Shown in pieces: positions 43,826 to 53,762 of a DNA stretch of 64,000 nt (positions are counted from its first letter, which is position 1; each line of letters opens with the position of its first letter). The notes beneath the pieces are model-generated. The model was not told the DNA's origin and did no database searches. It saw only the letters and a program-made list of their open reading frames with translations. The position numbers and the translations under genes are program-made. Source of the DNA: Perognathus longimembris pacificus (Eukaryota > Chordata > Mammalia > Rodentia > Heteromyidae); the NCBI RefSeq assembly GCF_023159225.1, contig NC_063167.1, forward strand, positions 4,266,234-4,330,233, read 5' to 3'.

Positions 43826-44159
43826 GAGCGCTGTCGTGGAGAAATAAGGTGGATGGACGGCTAACTTTCCTCCTGCCTTTCCCTTTTGAAGATGATGTCT
43901 TAGGTCGCTAGTGTGTACTGACAATGCATAGTTTGTGGGTGTTTGTTTTAGGATCATTACCAGCGTATGGATTAAAGCCTATTGAGTGTGTTTTAGTCGG
44001 TTGTAATGATTACTCTTTATTGATGCTCAGATTGTCCCATCTTTGGTCAGCGGGAGCCTCTTCAAGTTGATTCTTCAGTCCATTGAAAAGTATTTTGAGT
44101 CTTGGATAGAGTTAATTATCCTGAAAAGTAAAAGGCTGATTTGTGCTTTAGATGTAGGG
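43826..44159. other. Intron, nothing recognised
   Basis: AT-rich and possibly older L1 sequence, but no firm match. Confidence 0.35.
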
Positions 44160-45960
44160 ACGAAACATTCTCCCTGTTTCTAGTTAGTATTGTCTTGGAG
44201 GTCCAATGCAATAATGCAAGAAAAAGAAATAAAAATCATGGGCAGTGGACATTTTTTACTCATGGGTTACTTGATGATATGTGTGGGAAGTCCATAGCAT
44301 TTACCAAACCAAAAGAAAACCCCTTTCATTAGAAGTAATAAAGCAAGTTTTTGCAAGGTCACAGGATTTAGAGTTAATGTGCAAAGGTCAATTATCTTCC
44401 TTTGCAGTAGAAATCAACAATCCATACATGAAATTAAGGAAACCATTTCTACTCACAAATACCTCCGAGAATAACAAAGTACTTAGAGTGAATTTAATTC
44501 ACAAATTGTAGTACTTGCACGTTGAAAATGACAAAGTCCAATGCCGAGAAATTAAAGGTCTACGTGGACATAAAGACAATCCATGTAAATGCAATTAGAA
44601 TCACTTTGGTCGAAGTGATTGGAAAATGCAATATTATTAAGATAGAAATTATCTCCAAATTGATCTCTAGATTCAATTCAACTTCTATCAAATACCTAGC
44701 AGGCTTCCCCGCCCCCCCGGCCCAACTCACCCCACCCCATGCCACTTCTGAGATTGTTCATCTTAAAATGTCTATGGAAACATAAAGGACTCAGGATAGC
44801 CAAAACGATTTTGAAAAGGTTCCCAGGTGGAGAACTTACTGTCCTTGATTTCAAAACTTCCTAGGAAGCTGTGATATTCAAGAGGCATGGTACTGACATA
44901 AGCTTAAACAAAGGAAGCAAATATCAAGTCTAGACATAAAGCCTATCATTATGTTCAATTTATTTTCAGCAAAAATATAAAAGCAATTCAGCAAGGAAAG
45001 GAATAGGCTTTTATTTTTGAAAAATACAACATATCTTACCTTTTATATTAGCATCAATCCGTGGTGCAAGGTTTCATTTAGCATGACCTTCGATGCATAC
45101 AGTGCAGCTGGATCAGACGCACCCCTCCGCCACTCTCCCTCATCCCCGCCTCTCCCCCCAAATCTCAACCAGCTCCATCGGTCCATTTTCACACATGCAT
45201 ATAAAGTACTTTGTTCACACTCCCCCCTCCTGCTGGAACCCACCCTTTGGACAGTCCCTATTTTACGTTTCTGTCATTCATTTCTACTCGGTCATTCATT
45301 GATACTTTTCCCCCTTTGGACAAAGGATACAAGGCAATTGAATACCCACATGATGAAAATCCACATAGACTCTTACTGCGCACTATGTACAAACATTTCT
45401 GCCAAATGATAGGCCTGAAGTCTATTATCTTAGAGAGAAGATAATAATAGAGTGGAATAGTTTCCTTAGAAGAAACATGAGAAGATTTTTGTAACCTTGA
45501 CTTAGACCACACAAAAACCAAAAAAACCCGACCTTCTCAGAATACTAAAATCAGCATTCAGAAAAAGAGGAAATGGGTAACTTGGATTTCATTGGAAGTA
45601 AAACATCTTGCTTTCTTCAAAGAAACCATTCAGAAAAAAACAACAACACCAATGATGGACTGGGAAGAAGTGTTTGCAAACCAGACATCTGATAAAGGGC
45701 TTGCTTCCAGCTTTTATGGAAAGAGCTCTTAGCACTCCAAAGTGAGAAGACAAGCAAGTCAATTAAAAATGGGCCAGAGATTCAAACAGACATTTCACCA
45801 AAGAAATTGTATGAATAGCTAATAAGCACATGAAAAGATGCTCGACTTCATTAGTCATTAGGGAGATGCAAGCAGAAACCTCCGCACCCACCCACAAGGT
45901 GGCTACAATCCAAACTGCAGCCAATGCCAAGGGAAGGGAGAATGTGGAGGGATCCCCGCC
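44160..45960 (+). mobile_element. L1 ORF2 3' part and 3' end, sense, interrupted
   Basis: Plus-strand motifs follow L1 ORF2 in order: GCAAGAAAAAGAAATAAAAA, CAAATTGATCTCTAGATTCA, ATAGCCAAAACGATTTTGAA, GATTTCAAAACTTCCTAGGA. After the nested insert come GATAAAGGGCTTGCTTCCAG, AATTAAAAATGGGCCAGAG and AAGCACATGAAAAGATGCTC. The frame is broken by stops and indels; 45960 onwards is too diverged to follow. Short Lys/Ile-rich frames here (for example 44522-44785) are remnants of the reverse-transcriptase polypeptide. Confidence 0.8.
45014..45310 (-). mobile_element. L1 3'-end-like retroposon nested in the L1
   Basis: The left edge is T-rich; GCATACAGTGCAGCTGGATC and CCCTCCTGCTGGAACCC parallel the families at 10569 and 24340. 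L1 ORF2 sequence continues on both sides, so it inserted after the host L1. Confidence 0.6.
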
Positions 45961-46464
45961 TCTTCGCGCCCCCGCCGCCCCCCCAAGCAGGCTGTGACTC
46001 ATGCAAGGCCTCTGGGGAAGAGTCTAGCACTTTTATTTTTATATAAACACATGCACCCATCTTCCTGTGGCTGAGTTTTGAATCCCAGTAGGAAAACTTT
46101 GGTCCCCTGCTTACAGGTCATAGAGGAATCCCCCCAGATCGTCTTCCAGGATGTTGTGGTCTTGTTTGTCCTGGGGAAAGGGCCGGCCCAGTTAGAAGCA
46201 GAGCTGTCCTGGGGTGCCGGGCGCAGCTCCCTGTCATCTCTTCTGCCCTCCCGTCACAGCTGACCTGACTTTCCTGGTTTATCGTTCGTGCTGGCTGTGT
46301 GGATGGGAGACCTTCTACCCCGCACCACCGCTGTGTTTATTCACGCGCCAGCCCCCGTACTATTCAAATGCTGAGGTTTCACAGCATACGTCTCAGTGGG
46401 TTGGGCTACTGTACCCTGTTCTCCTTCATTGAGGTTTGCCTGGGCATTCTTGCCGTTTCTTCTT
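45961..46464. other. Intron, nothing firmly recognised
   Basis: Perhaps the decayed tail of the L1 up to about 46080; the rest is unrecognised. Confidence 0.35.
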
Positions 46465-46690
46465 CCCAAATAAATTTCATAGGGAGAATTTTGACATCGA
46501 TTAAAAGCAACTTGATAAGATTCTCATGGACACATTAATTTGGAGGAAGATTCATGTTTTCACAGCCTCCGTTAATCATAGCCAAGGCCTGGTATATTTT
46601 TCATATATCAAAGATTGATTCTTTTTTGGAAAGGTTTTATTGTTTTCTCTAGGCTTCTAAGGAATTTCCTATTAAGTTCATGCCTTACCG
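46465..46690 (-). mobile_element. L1 ORF2 fragment, antisense
   Basis: TTTGACATCGATTAAAAGCA, CACATTAATTTGGAGGAAGA and GGCCTGGTATATTTTTCATA fit the antisense L1 order. Confidence 0.6.
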
Positions 46691-46794
46691 TCTTTTTTCT
46701 TCTTTAGCAAGTGGGAGTACTCCTTCATCAACTGATTGACCGATTGACCCATCTATCCATCCATTCACCCATCCCTATCTCTCTCTCTTTTCTT

Positions 46795-46930
46795 TTTCTT
46801 TTTTTTTTTTTTTTTTTGGATTCTGGTCCTGGGGTTTGGACTCAGGGTCTGGGTGCTGTCCCTGAGTTTTTATGCTTAAGACTGGTACTCTACCACATGA
46901 GCTCCAGCTCCAGTTCCAGCTGTCTTTCTC

Positions 46931-46974
<44 letters not shown>

Positions 46975-47103
46975 TATTTATTTATTTTTGCTGGTTAATT
47001 GGAGGTAAGAGTCTCACAGACTTTCTTGCTCAAGCTGGCTTTGAACCTCATTCCTCAGATCTCAGTGTCCTGAACAGCTAGGATTATGGGCAGGAGCTAC
47101 CTG
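46795..47103 (-). mobile_element. B1-dID SINE expanded by an internal (TTTC)n
   Basis: Poly-T, GGGGTTTGGACTCAGGGTC, then a (TTTC)n-(TTTA)n microsatellite at 46927-46988 in the linker, then GGTTAATTGGAGGTAAGAG and GAACAGCTAGGATTATGG. Confidence 0.88.
46927..46988. repeat. (TTTC)n/(TTTA)n microsatellite inside a SINE
   Basis: About twelve TTTC and three TTTA units, grown from the T-rich linker between the SINE halves. Confidence 0.95.
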
Positions 47104-47107
47104 TGAA

Positions 47108-47109
<2 letters not shown>

Positions 47110-47158
<49 letters not shown>

Positions 47159-47196
47159 GTCTCTCTCTCATTTTGTCTCTATCTCTCTCTCTCTCT
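47110..47196. repeat. (CT)n microsatellite
   Basis: Long CT run with two CATTTTGTCT interruptions. Confidence 0.95.
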
Positions 47197-47210
47197 ACCT
47201 GTATCTATCA

Positions 47211-47561
47211 GGTGGTCATGGACTGTGTGGAGCCCTCTGGGGTGGGTCAGGTGGTCATGGACTGTGTAGAGCCCTCTGGGGTAGGTCAGGTGGTCATGGA
47301 CTGTGTAGAGCCCTCTGGGGTGGGTCAGCTGGTCATGGACTGTGTAGAGCCCTCTGGGGTGGGTCAGCTGGTCATGGACTGTGTAGAGCCCTCTGGGGTG
47401 GGTCAGCTGGTCATGGACTGTGTAGAGCCCTCTGGGGTGGGTGAGCTGGTCATGGACTGTGTAGAGCCCTCTGGAGTGGGTCAAGTGGTCATGGACTGTG
47501 TAGAGCCCTCTGGGGTGGGTCAGGTGGTCATGGACTGTGTAGAGCCCTCTGGGATGGGTCA
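47211..47561 (+). repeat. 39-bp minisatellite, nine units
   Basis: Nine head-to-tail units, starting at 47211 and every 39 bp to 47523, each GGTGGTCATGGACTGTG, AGAGCCCTCTGGGGTGGGTCA with one to three changes. 39 is divisible by three, so a 13-residue repeat (VMDCVEPSGVGQV) is open on plus and another (Thr/His/Leu/Tyr-rich) on minus. There is no signal for expression. Confidence 0.97.
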
Positions 47562-48089
47562 GGGTGGTCAAGATGGCCCAGCCCACCTTGTTCTCCCGTA
47601 AGCCGACCTTATTCCCCTCTCCTCTTTCCTTCAAAACCTCCCCACCAGTGGGCGATGCTGGCATGGCCGCTTTGCCCTGGGGCCACACGAGCCTTGGACA
47701 GTGTGTCTGCTTTCCGCGCGTCATTTCTAAACCCTGGAGCCAGGACACAGACCTTCGGGTCACACAGAGCTGAGGCGGATTCTTCTAGAATGAGATGAGT
47801 GATTCACACCGTTAAGCCACTGGCGGCTGTGAGTTATGACGATGATTCCATTGAAGCCACGTTTGTGGGACACGTACTGGTTGTATCCAGCTTCCGGTGT
47901 CCCATGACAGGCCTGGGCGGGTACAGCTGTGATTCCGACTCTGCACATGGCAGTATTTTGGGGGGATCCCCTTTCTCTGGTCCCTACCACATCTTTTGGG
48001 GGACAGATACCCCAAAGATGCTACTGAGGTTCAGTGACTGTATTTGAAACGTGGTTAGGGATAGAGCAAGTGAAACGAAAATCATGGCA
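47562..48089. other. Intron, nothing recognised
   Basis: Ordinary sequence between minisatellite and SINE. Confidence 0.4.
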
Positions 48090-48320
48090 AAAGTCAGGTG
48101 CTGGTGGCTCACGCCTGTAATCCTAGGTACTCAGGGGGCTGACCAACAAGGTTCACAGTCCAAAACTAGCTCCTTTATTAAAGGAGGCTCTTATCTGCAG
48201 CTCATCACCCCAAAGCTGAGAGAGGAGGTGCAGCTCAAGAGTCAGCGCCTTGAGGAAAAATTTTACAAAGCCAAATGAGAGCCAAAGGTCCTGAGTTCAA
48301 GTCCCAGCACTGGCACAAAG
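48090..48320 (+). mobile_element. B1-dID SINE, sense, with altered middle
   Basis: GTGCTGGTGGCTCACGCCTG, TCCTAGGTACTCAGG and GAGTTCAAGTCCCAGCACTG. The B1 centre is replaced by a 17-bp near-palindrome: CTCCTTTA (48170-48177), one T, TAAAGGAG (48179-48186). Confidence 0.85.
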
Positions 48321-49339
48321 TAGGTTGGGTTGATGTGAGGTCTACCTGAGCAGACAGACATTCCATTCAACCACCACCAAGTCTCCATTGATCTGAGAGT
48401 GGGCGAGATGCATAGGAAGCTGGTCTGTGTGTACCTCCATTGTGCCTTCTGAGATGGGGTCCTGGGGCGCAGTGGGTGGGCACTGGGGGGCGTTTGGTGG
48501 GTCTTTTCAGAGCTGAAGACTCAGACCCAGTGCCTCCAGGCAGTGGAAGCCGGAGGGGGCAGGCACAGCCCCACGGCGTGAGCCGTTTCGAAGTGGAAAC
48601 AAATTGTGTTGCTTTTCCATGCAGACTCATAAGCGTGGACAGATGGCTGACAAGAGTGTGGAGCTGTTTCCTGATTGTTTGCGTCAGTGCAGGCTCGGGG
48701 AGGAAACCAGCACTGACACAACCCAATTGTGCCCCGATCGGGAAACAATGAGGCTCGGGGAGAAGCCGCTGAGAGTCCATCATTTCCGATGGAGTTGATG
48801 TGTAGTCATGGCCCAGCCCGTGAACGGCACCGCGGGGCTGGGCGGGAACCGCAGTCGGCCGCGCCACCTGCCCACCGGGCCATGCGGTGGATAGGAAGCC
48901 GTCAGAGCCAGCGCCCAGGGCCCGCCGCTCCACCGGGAAGGGGAGGCAAGAGGCCCGCGGCTGCTGCCCCAGCCCCCGCCCTGGCAGTGAGCCTGGCCAC
49001 GCTGAGCACTGTCGGAAGGAGCCTCTTCATTTGCCTCCTTTGTGGAAAGCACTCTCACCTGGGCTGAGAGTGAGCGGGAGTGTGCAAAATCCTCAGCGTG
49101 CCTCCCTCCCTGCCAACGATCAGGTGCGGGGTGCCTGGAGCTTCCCAGAGCTGGCCGGAGCTGCCCGGAGCTGGCCGGTGGGCAGGCTGCTGGCATGATC
49201 TGCCCTCCCTGCCACTCTATTCTGGATGTGGCTTGCCATGGCACCTGCCCACCCCTGCTCTAAGGGCCTTCCTACTTTCCATCCGTTCCTCCCAACCTTC
49301 CCCCCCCCCAAAAAAAAAAACCACCCCCAAAGCATAAAA
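48321..49339. other. GC-rich intron, nothing recognised
   Basis: GAGCTGGCCGGAGCTGCCCG-type short repeats lie near 49148-49182; a C-run and A-run at 49303-49320. Open frames lack coding features. Confidence 0.4.
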
Positions 49340-49580
49340 TAATTTCCAGTTCTCTGTAGCTGGCAGTGGTGTCTTATTTATGTTTTATTTTACTTGCAAA
49401 ACTTCAGGTTCTGTTTGTCCTTTTAAGCCTCACAAGCAGGGCCCGCCAAGCCTTGAGCGTCTAGCCGGTAGGCGAGAATTCTCCCAAGGTGCTCTGAGCG
49501 TGGGCCGAGTGGATGCGTTTACCTGGCGTTTCCCGAGACCTCTGGCAGCTGAGGCCCAAATGGGAACAGATCGGGTACTT
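49340..49580. promoter_or_regulatory. Candidate conserved non-coding element
   Basis: GTCTTATTTATGTTTTATTT, ACTTGCAAAACTTCAGG and GTGGATGCGTTTACCTGG form a non-repetitive block about 0.7 kb upstream of the exon. Confidence 0.36.
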
Positions 49581-49624
49581 AGCCCGCTGGGGGCGGGCGG
49601 CGGGGGGGCGCCTCCGCCTCTCGC

Positions 49625-49815
49625 AGTCATCTAAATGCAGGTGATGAATCAAGAGCCGAGGGCCCGGCGACTCGCTGTTCCATTGGTCTGTTCTTAACAT
49701 AGTCATCTAGCGTCTGCGTTCAACTTATTTATTTCCTAATGCTGGGTGATGGATTAAAAGATGCGAAGAAAATCCGTCTACAAGAGATAAGACATTGCAG
49801 GCTTGCTGTGACAGC
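49625..49815. promoter_or_regulatory. Candidate conserved non-coding element
   Basis: CAGGTGATGAATCAAGAG, CCATTGGTCTGTTCTTAACA, TTATTTATTTCCTAATGC and GATGGATTAAAAGATGC; it includes a CCATTGG CCAAT-type site and homeodomain cores. Confidence 0.4.
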
Positions 49816-49835
49816 CTTGGCTCTCTTGGCTCTCT

Positions 49836-49885
49836 GTGTGTGTGTGTGTGCATGTGTGTGTGTGCATATGTGTGTGCGTGTGTGT
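49836..49885. repeat. (TG)n microsatellite, interrupted
   Basis: TG units with CA and CG interruptions, 340 bp upstream of the exon. Confidence 0.93.
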
Positions 49886-49924
49886 TGCCTACTTTGTAGT
49901 GCACTGCTCGGGCCCTTGCACCGT

Positions 49925-50135
49925 CTATCCTGATTAGTTTGTGGATATTACTAAGGGGATGTTTTTTAAGCCCATCATTGACACATTTAATTCATTAGGT
50001 ACCAAATCCACAAGCAAATTTTGGCTGGCCATAAACCACAGTTAATCCACGGTGCTGCAATAAAAGGTGAAAAATTATGTTCCCGGCAAAATGTGCAATA
50101 TTGCTTTCCCTGTAGAGAACTTTAGGGGGAAAAAA
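49925..50135. promoter_or_regulatory. Exon-proximal candidate conserved element
   Basis: Immediately upstream of the exon lies AT-rich unique sequence (GACACATTTAATTCATTAGG, CCACAGTTAATCCACGG, GCAATAAAAGGTGAAAAATT) that could influence splicing or transcription. Mammalian exon flanks are often constrained; not tested. Confidence 0.4.
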
Positions 50136-50200
50136 AAAAAACCCAGGTCTATGCTATCTTTCTTCATCAATTTTTTTTTTCTGCTGCTCGCTTCTCTTGG

Positions 50201-50225
50201 TAACTTAACCCTTTGTTGTTTCCAG
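50201..50225 (+). other. CAMTA1: Splice acceptor of the CAMTA1 exon
   Basis: The intron ends in a T-rich tract (CCCTTTGTTGTTTCC) and AG at 50224-50225. CTTAAC at 50206-50211 and GGTAAC at 50201-50206 are plausible branch points 15-21 bases upstream. A second long T-tract lies at 50172-50182. Confidence 0.85.
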
Positions 50226-50361
50226 ACCACAGAATGGCTCAATGATTCTCTACAACAGGAAGAAAGTGAAATACAGGAAAGATGGATATTGCTGGAAAAA
50301 GAGGAAAGATGGGAAAACGACCCGAGAAGACCACATGAAACTCAAGGTCCAGGGAGTCGAG
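50226..50361 (+). CDS. CAMTA1: CAMTA1 internal exon (part of CG-1 domain)
   Basis: This 136-bp exon encodes 45 residues of calmodulin-binding transcription activator 1, a nuclear transcription factor most abundant in brain. The first base completes an Arg codon split by the upstream intron; the frame then reads PQNGSMILYNRKKVKYRKDG and continues through YCWKKRKDGKTTREDHMK to KVQGVE, ending on a codon boundary. As I recall the family, this matches the middle of the CG-1 sequence-specific DNA-binding domain (about residues 102-146 of human CAMTA1), including the basic KKVKYRK and KKRKDGK clusters proposed to act in DNA contact and nuclear import. I see no substitution from the mammalian protein. 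A pyrimidine-rich stretch plus AG lies just before the exon and GTAAAG follows it. Frame and both splice sites agree, and there is no stop. CAMTA2 is the closest alternative, but MILYNRKKVKYRKDG fits CAMTA1 better. Translation past 50361 runs into intron and is not protein. Confidence 0.96.
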
Positions 50362-50367
50362 GTAAAG
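50359..50367 (+). other. CAMTA1: Splice donor of the CAMTA1 exon
   Basis: GAG followed by GTAAAG is close to the consensus 5' splice site, and it falls exactly after the codon for the last Glu of KVQGVE, giving a phase-0 intron. Confidence 0.88.
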
Positions 50368-51000
50368 AGAGAAGAGGCTTTGTCCCGTCCCCACGGGTCA
50401 CTTCCGGGCTGCGCTGCGTCATTTGACACCAGCACTCTCTGTCGGAAGACCTGGTGTTCACTGACCCCCGGGTGCTCGGCCATTCCCCTCTGCTGGGAGC
50501 CCGTCCGTCCCTCTGTGGGTGTTTCAAGCCGGGGAGTGAGGCCGTCAGTAGGGGTGTGCGCTTCTTGCCGGGTCTCGTGGAGTCCAGTCTGAGGAAATGT
50601 CTTCGGCTCGGGGGCAGATTTGGATTTTGCTCCCCGGATGCTGCCTCTGGGTTTCGGGCTGTGGTTCTGGCTCTCAGACATGGGCGGCTCTGCAAGGAAT
50701 CCCCTCACTACCTGATAGCTGGAGTCGCTTCCCCGGGGGGGGGGGCGGTGGGGGGGGGGAGAGGGGACTGCTCCAGGGGCTGACAGCACCTGCTTCTCAC
50801 TCTTCACGGGTCCCGCCAGAGACCGCACCCTGAGCGCGTGGACAGGGATGCCGTGGCCGTGACCCGGCTGGTGCCGCAGACTGACGTGGGGGAGAGATCG
50901 CATCCGCTTGTGCGTGGTGTCTAGCACGCGGACGGCGCCCCCCCCCCCCCCCGGCTCCTGCAGGTGCCTGTGTGTATTTGGGGCACTCTTTGTCATTACT
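50368..51000. other. CAMTA1: Intron after the exon, nothing recognised
   Basis: Contains G-runs at 50737-50759 and a C-run at 50938-50952. The reading frame stays open past the donor to 50592, but this is intron. Confidence 0.45.
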
Positions 51001-51210
51001 TGGGTTTTTCCCTGTGTTCCTTTTGAGGGCTGCTAAAAATAGAAGCCAATGGCTGTTCAAGAAATGCATCATCCTACAGAAAGTGAGGGAGAACTTTGGT
51101 TTCATGCGAGGTGCTTGGTTGGTTGTTTTTTTCCCCCCCTTTTAATTTACTGCATCAACCACAAAGCTTTATGATCACGTCCAAAGCAAAGCCCTGCGCG
51201 GAGAAGGCCC
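51001..51210. promoter_or_regulatory. Candidate conserved non-coding element
   Basis: GCTGCTAAAAATAGAAGCC (MEF2-like CTAAAAATAG), CAATGGCTGTTCAAGAAATG and TAATTTACTGCATCAACCAC stand out as unique, AT-richer sequence. Confidence 0.38.
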
Positions 51211-51510
51211 AGTCCCCTCACGCGCCTGTGCTCGGGACTTAATCCACTGCCTGGACCATTGAGGTGCAGCCCAGCCCAGCCTGCTGCCCCGGGCCCACCG
51301 CGAGGGCTCTGAGCCCCGGAGCCCGGGCCGGGCAAATATATCAGCCATTGTTGTGGGGGGCCAGGGAGGACCTGGATCTCGGGCAATGGCAGAAGGAGTG
51401 GGAAGCGAGGGAGAGGCAGAGCGGAGCCCGGGGAGAAGGAGGCTGCTGGAGCGGGGACCCCCGGGCCCGCAGGAATCCACGCAGCACGCGGTCCCTGCGC
51501 CGGGCGGCTG
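51211..51510. other. CpG-containing GC-rich stretch
   Basis: Lies between two candidate elements; no repeat or exon is seen. Confidence 0.4.
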
Positions 51511-51750
51511 CGGGCGTATTTCATCCTCAGTAATACGTAAATCAGGGACTCGCGGTTGTGAGAAACAGTGGGGTAGATTCGTCCTCAGCAGCAGCTCCGA
51601 AGCCCCGGGAAAGAAGAAAGCCGCCGCGTTCATTCTCCTGCCTCTCGTTATAAATTAGAATTGTCACCGGGATGGAATCGGGATGATTTATGGGTGTTTT
51701 TAGGCTGTATTTATGTGTGGAGTTATTTGTGGCTCTTACGCTTACAGATT
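51511..51750. promoter_or_regulatory. Candidate conserved non-coding element
   Basis: TCAGTAATACGTAAATCAGG, CTCGTTATAAATTAGAATTG, GGGATGATTTATGGGTG and GGCTGTATTTATGTGTGG form a long unique block with homeobox-type words. Confidence 0.43.
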
Positions 51751-52251
51751 ACAGCCTGGGCCTCCGCGGGGGGAGGCCGGAGGGGTGCAGGCGGCCGGGG
51801 TTTTCGGTGGGGTCCTGGCGAGGGGAACGGGGCGTCGGCGAGGACAGGTGCCGCAGGGACGCAGGAAGCCAGGCGCTGTGTTTCTGGGTTCTTTGGAGAT
51901 GGGGGACCACCTATGGCTTTGGCTTGAGATTGGGGGGGGGGGACAGGAGGCGGACTTTCCTATTTAGCACGGAAAATTATCTTACTAAACCAGGCAGTAA
52001 ATACTGACCGCGTGCCAAACGTGGGCGTCTGCGCGGGAAGCGGGAGCCATCTCCCCTGCCCACACGGACTCGGGGTGTGAAGGGGGAGGCCGCCAGGCCT
52101 GCACGCGAAGCCTGGCAGCCGTGTGCAGAAGCGTGGGAGGTTGAGCTTTTCAGACCCAAGTCCTGGGGACCCAGAGTGGGCTGGGGTGAGGGTGGGGTGC
52201 TCTCTGGGGGGAGATGGGACAGAGCTGAGCCCTTGAAGAAGGGGAGGAGCG
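51751..52251. other. GC-rich intron, nothing recognised
   Basis: G-run at 51932-51941. No repeat or gene is seen. Confidence 0.4.
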
Positions 52252-52308
52252 CGCGTGCGTGTGCGTGTGCGCGCGCGTGTGTGTGTGTGTGTGTGTGTGT
52301 GCGTGTGA
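52252..52308. repeat. (GT)n microsatellite with GCGC start
   Basis: GCGCGTGCGTGTGCGTGTGC followed by pure GT. Confidence 0.95.
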
Positions 52309-52339
52309 TTGATACGGTGCCCGGCTCGGGTTTTTCCAC

Positions 52340-52730
52340 TTCACATCACAGGCCGAGGCTGAGCCGTGTGGGTATTTAGATTCCTTGAATGGTTCCGTAG
52401 TGTTCCCTGAAGAAGCATTTGAGCTGTTCCCCTACCCAGTGGGCTTGAAGAGGCCTTCCAGAAGGTTTTTAGCATTACAAATACTGTCTCCACAAGCGTC
52501 CTTGCACACGCCCCGTCCTCCTGTCCGCCACGCTTGCAGCCTAGCCTGAGGAGCTGCTGGGTTGGAAGGCGCACAGTTTTCAGTTTTTCCAGATACTGCC
52601 TCATCGCCCCTCCACGACTGTGCTAATTACTTCTCCACTGGCGCTGGAAACTCCCCCCTCCCCCCCCAGCCTTGGCCAATGACACCTGCTGCCCTGTGCA
52701 ATCTGAATTTGAGTGTTCTTAGTTAGTAGT
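52340..52730 (-). mobile_element. Old L1 3' end, antisense
   Basis: TTTTTAGCATTACAAATACT, GGAGCTGCTGGGTTGGAAGG and CAGATACTGCCTCATCGCCC match the antisense 3' region of ancient L1ME/L1M4-type elements as I remember it. Confidence 0.6.
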
Positions 52731-52784
52731 GGGGATGGTCTTCTCACTTTGTAAATAAGAATCTTTTCAGGAAGTATAAAAAGT

Positions 52785-53015
52785 ATGGATTTTTTTTTTT
52801 TGGTGCCATTACTGGGGCCTGAACTCGGGGCCTGGGTGCCGTCCCTTAGCTTTTTGCTCAAAAGCAGCGCTCTACCACTTGAGCCCCAGCTCCACTTCCA
52901 GCTGTTTTGGCGGTTCATTGGAGATCAGAGTCTCATGGACTTCCCTGCTCAGGCTGGCTCCTGACCTTCATCCTCAGATCTCAGCCTCCTGCGTGGCTAG
53001 GATGGCAGGCTGCAC
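52785..53015 (-). mobile_element. B1-dID SINE
   Basis: Poly-T, GGGGCCTGAACTCGGGGCC, CTCTACCACTTGAGCCCCAG and CTGCGTGGCTAGGATGGCAG. Confidence 0.9.
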
Positions 53016-53599
53016 CTGTGTGGATTTTTACACAAGATCCACCCCACCACACCTCGCCAGCGTTGCTCCTGCCTTAGCTGTCTCTGCACCAGGCCTGGCG
53101 TGTCCCTGGCAGCCTGTGCCACCTGGGAAGCTTCAGCCCAGGAGGAGGGGCCTTCCAGGTGCAGGCCCAGCCTTCTCCCTGGACGGAGCCATCAGCACCG
53201 GTGCCACCCAGGCCCTGGGCCGGTCAGCTGGCCGTTATCCAGGTCATCTGGCTGGCTGGGCCAGCAATCTGAAAGCTGTAATTCTCTGATCACAGCTGGA
53301 TCACAGCACGATAAAGACATGGGGATGGAGCCCTTTCTGTCTCCCTAGCTGTAAGCCTTCCCTCAGGCCAAGGAACCTTCCAGGCTGATCTGGGAAGCGC
53401 TTGGGCACAGCAGTCTAGCCATTCTTGTTCTTGGAGGCTGGGGCCCTCAGTACACATGGATTTTTCTCAGCCAGACACAGGATGGGGGCAGCCACTTTTG
53501 AAGCTGAAGAGTCCCGGGATCCGATGATGTGTCTGCCAGCCCAGGGGGAGCCAGTGAGATAAGGCTTCTGGAGATGACAGTGGTTGGCAGGGAGGGACG
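53016..53599. other. Intron, nothing recognised
   Basis: Ordinary sequence leading into the GGGAA array. Confidence 0.4.
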
Positions 53600-53762
53600 G
53601 GAAGGGAGGGGAAGGGAAGGAAGGGAAGGGAAGGGAAGGGAAGGGAAGGAGGGAGGGGAGGGGAGGGGAGGGGAAGGGAAGGGAAGGGAAGGGAAGGGAA
53701 GGGAAGGGAAGGGAAGGGAAGGGAAGGGAAGGGAAGGGAAGGGAAGGGAAGGGAAGGGAAGG
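53600..53762 (+). repeat. (GGGAA)n pentanucleotide array
   Basis: About thirty GGGAA units with GGGAG variants around 53650-53675; a pure purine strand. Confidence 0.97.

Larger units (their letters stand above)
1..50225 (+). other. CAMTA1: CAMTA1 intron upstream of the exon (partial)
   Basis: No other exon of the gene is visible in these 50 kb. The preceding coding segment (start of the CG-1 domain, with the EEIAAYLITFEKHEEWL part) was looked for by eye and not found, so the previous exon must lie outside the window. The intron is filled with SINEs, L1 fragments, three solo LTRs, minisatellites and non-coding islands listed separately. Confidence 0.85.

Noticed and set aside
44522..44785. 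87-codon Lys/Ile-rich frame
   Set aside because: It is a remnant of L1 ORF2, not a host gene.
47173..47763. 13-residue protein repeat on plus and minus strands
   Set aside because: The 39-bp unit keeps frame by arithmetic; nothing suggests expression.
50362..50592. Extension of the CAMTA1 frame past the donor
   Set aside because: The exon ends at a strong GTAAAG donor at the known exon boundary; the extension is unlike any CAMTA protein.
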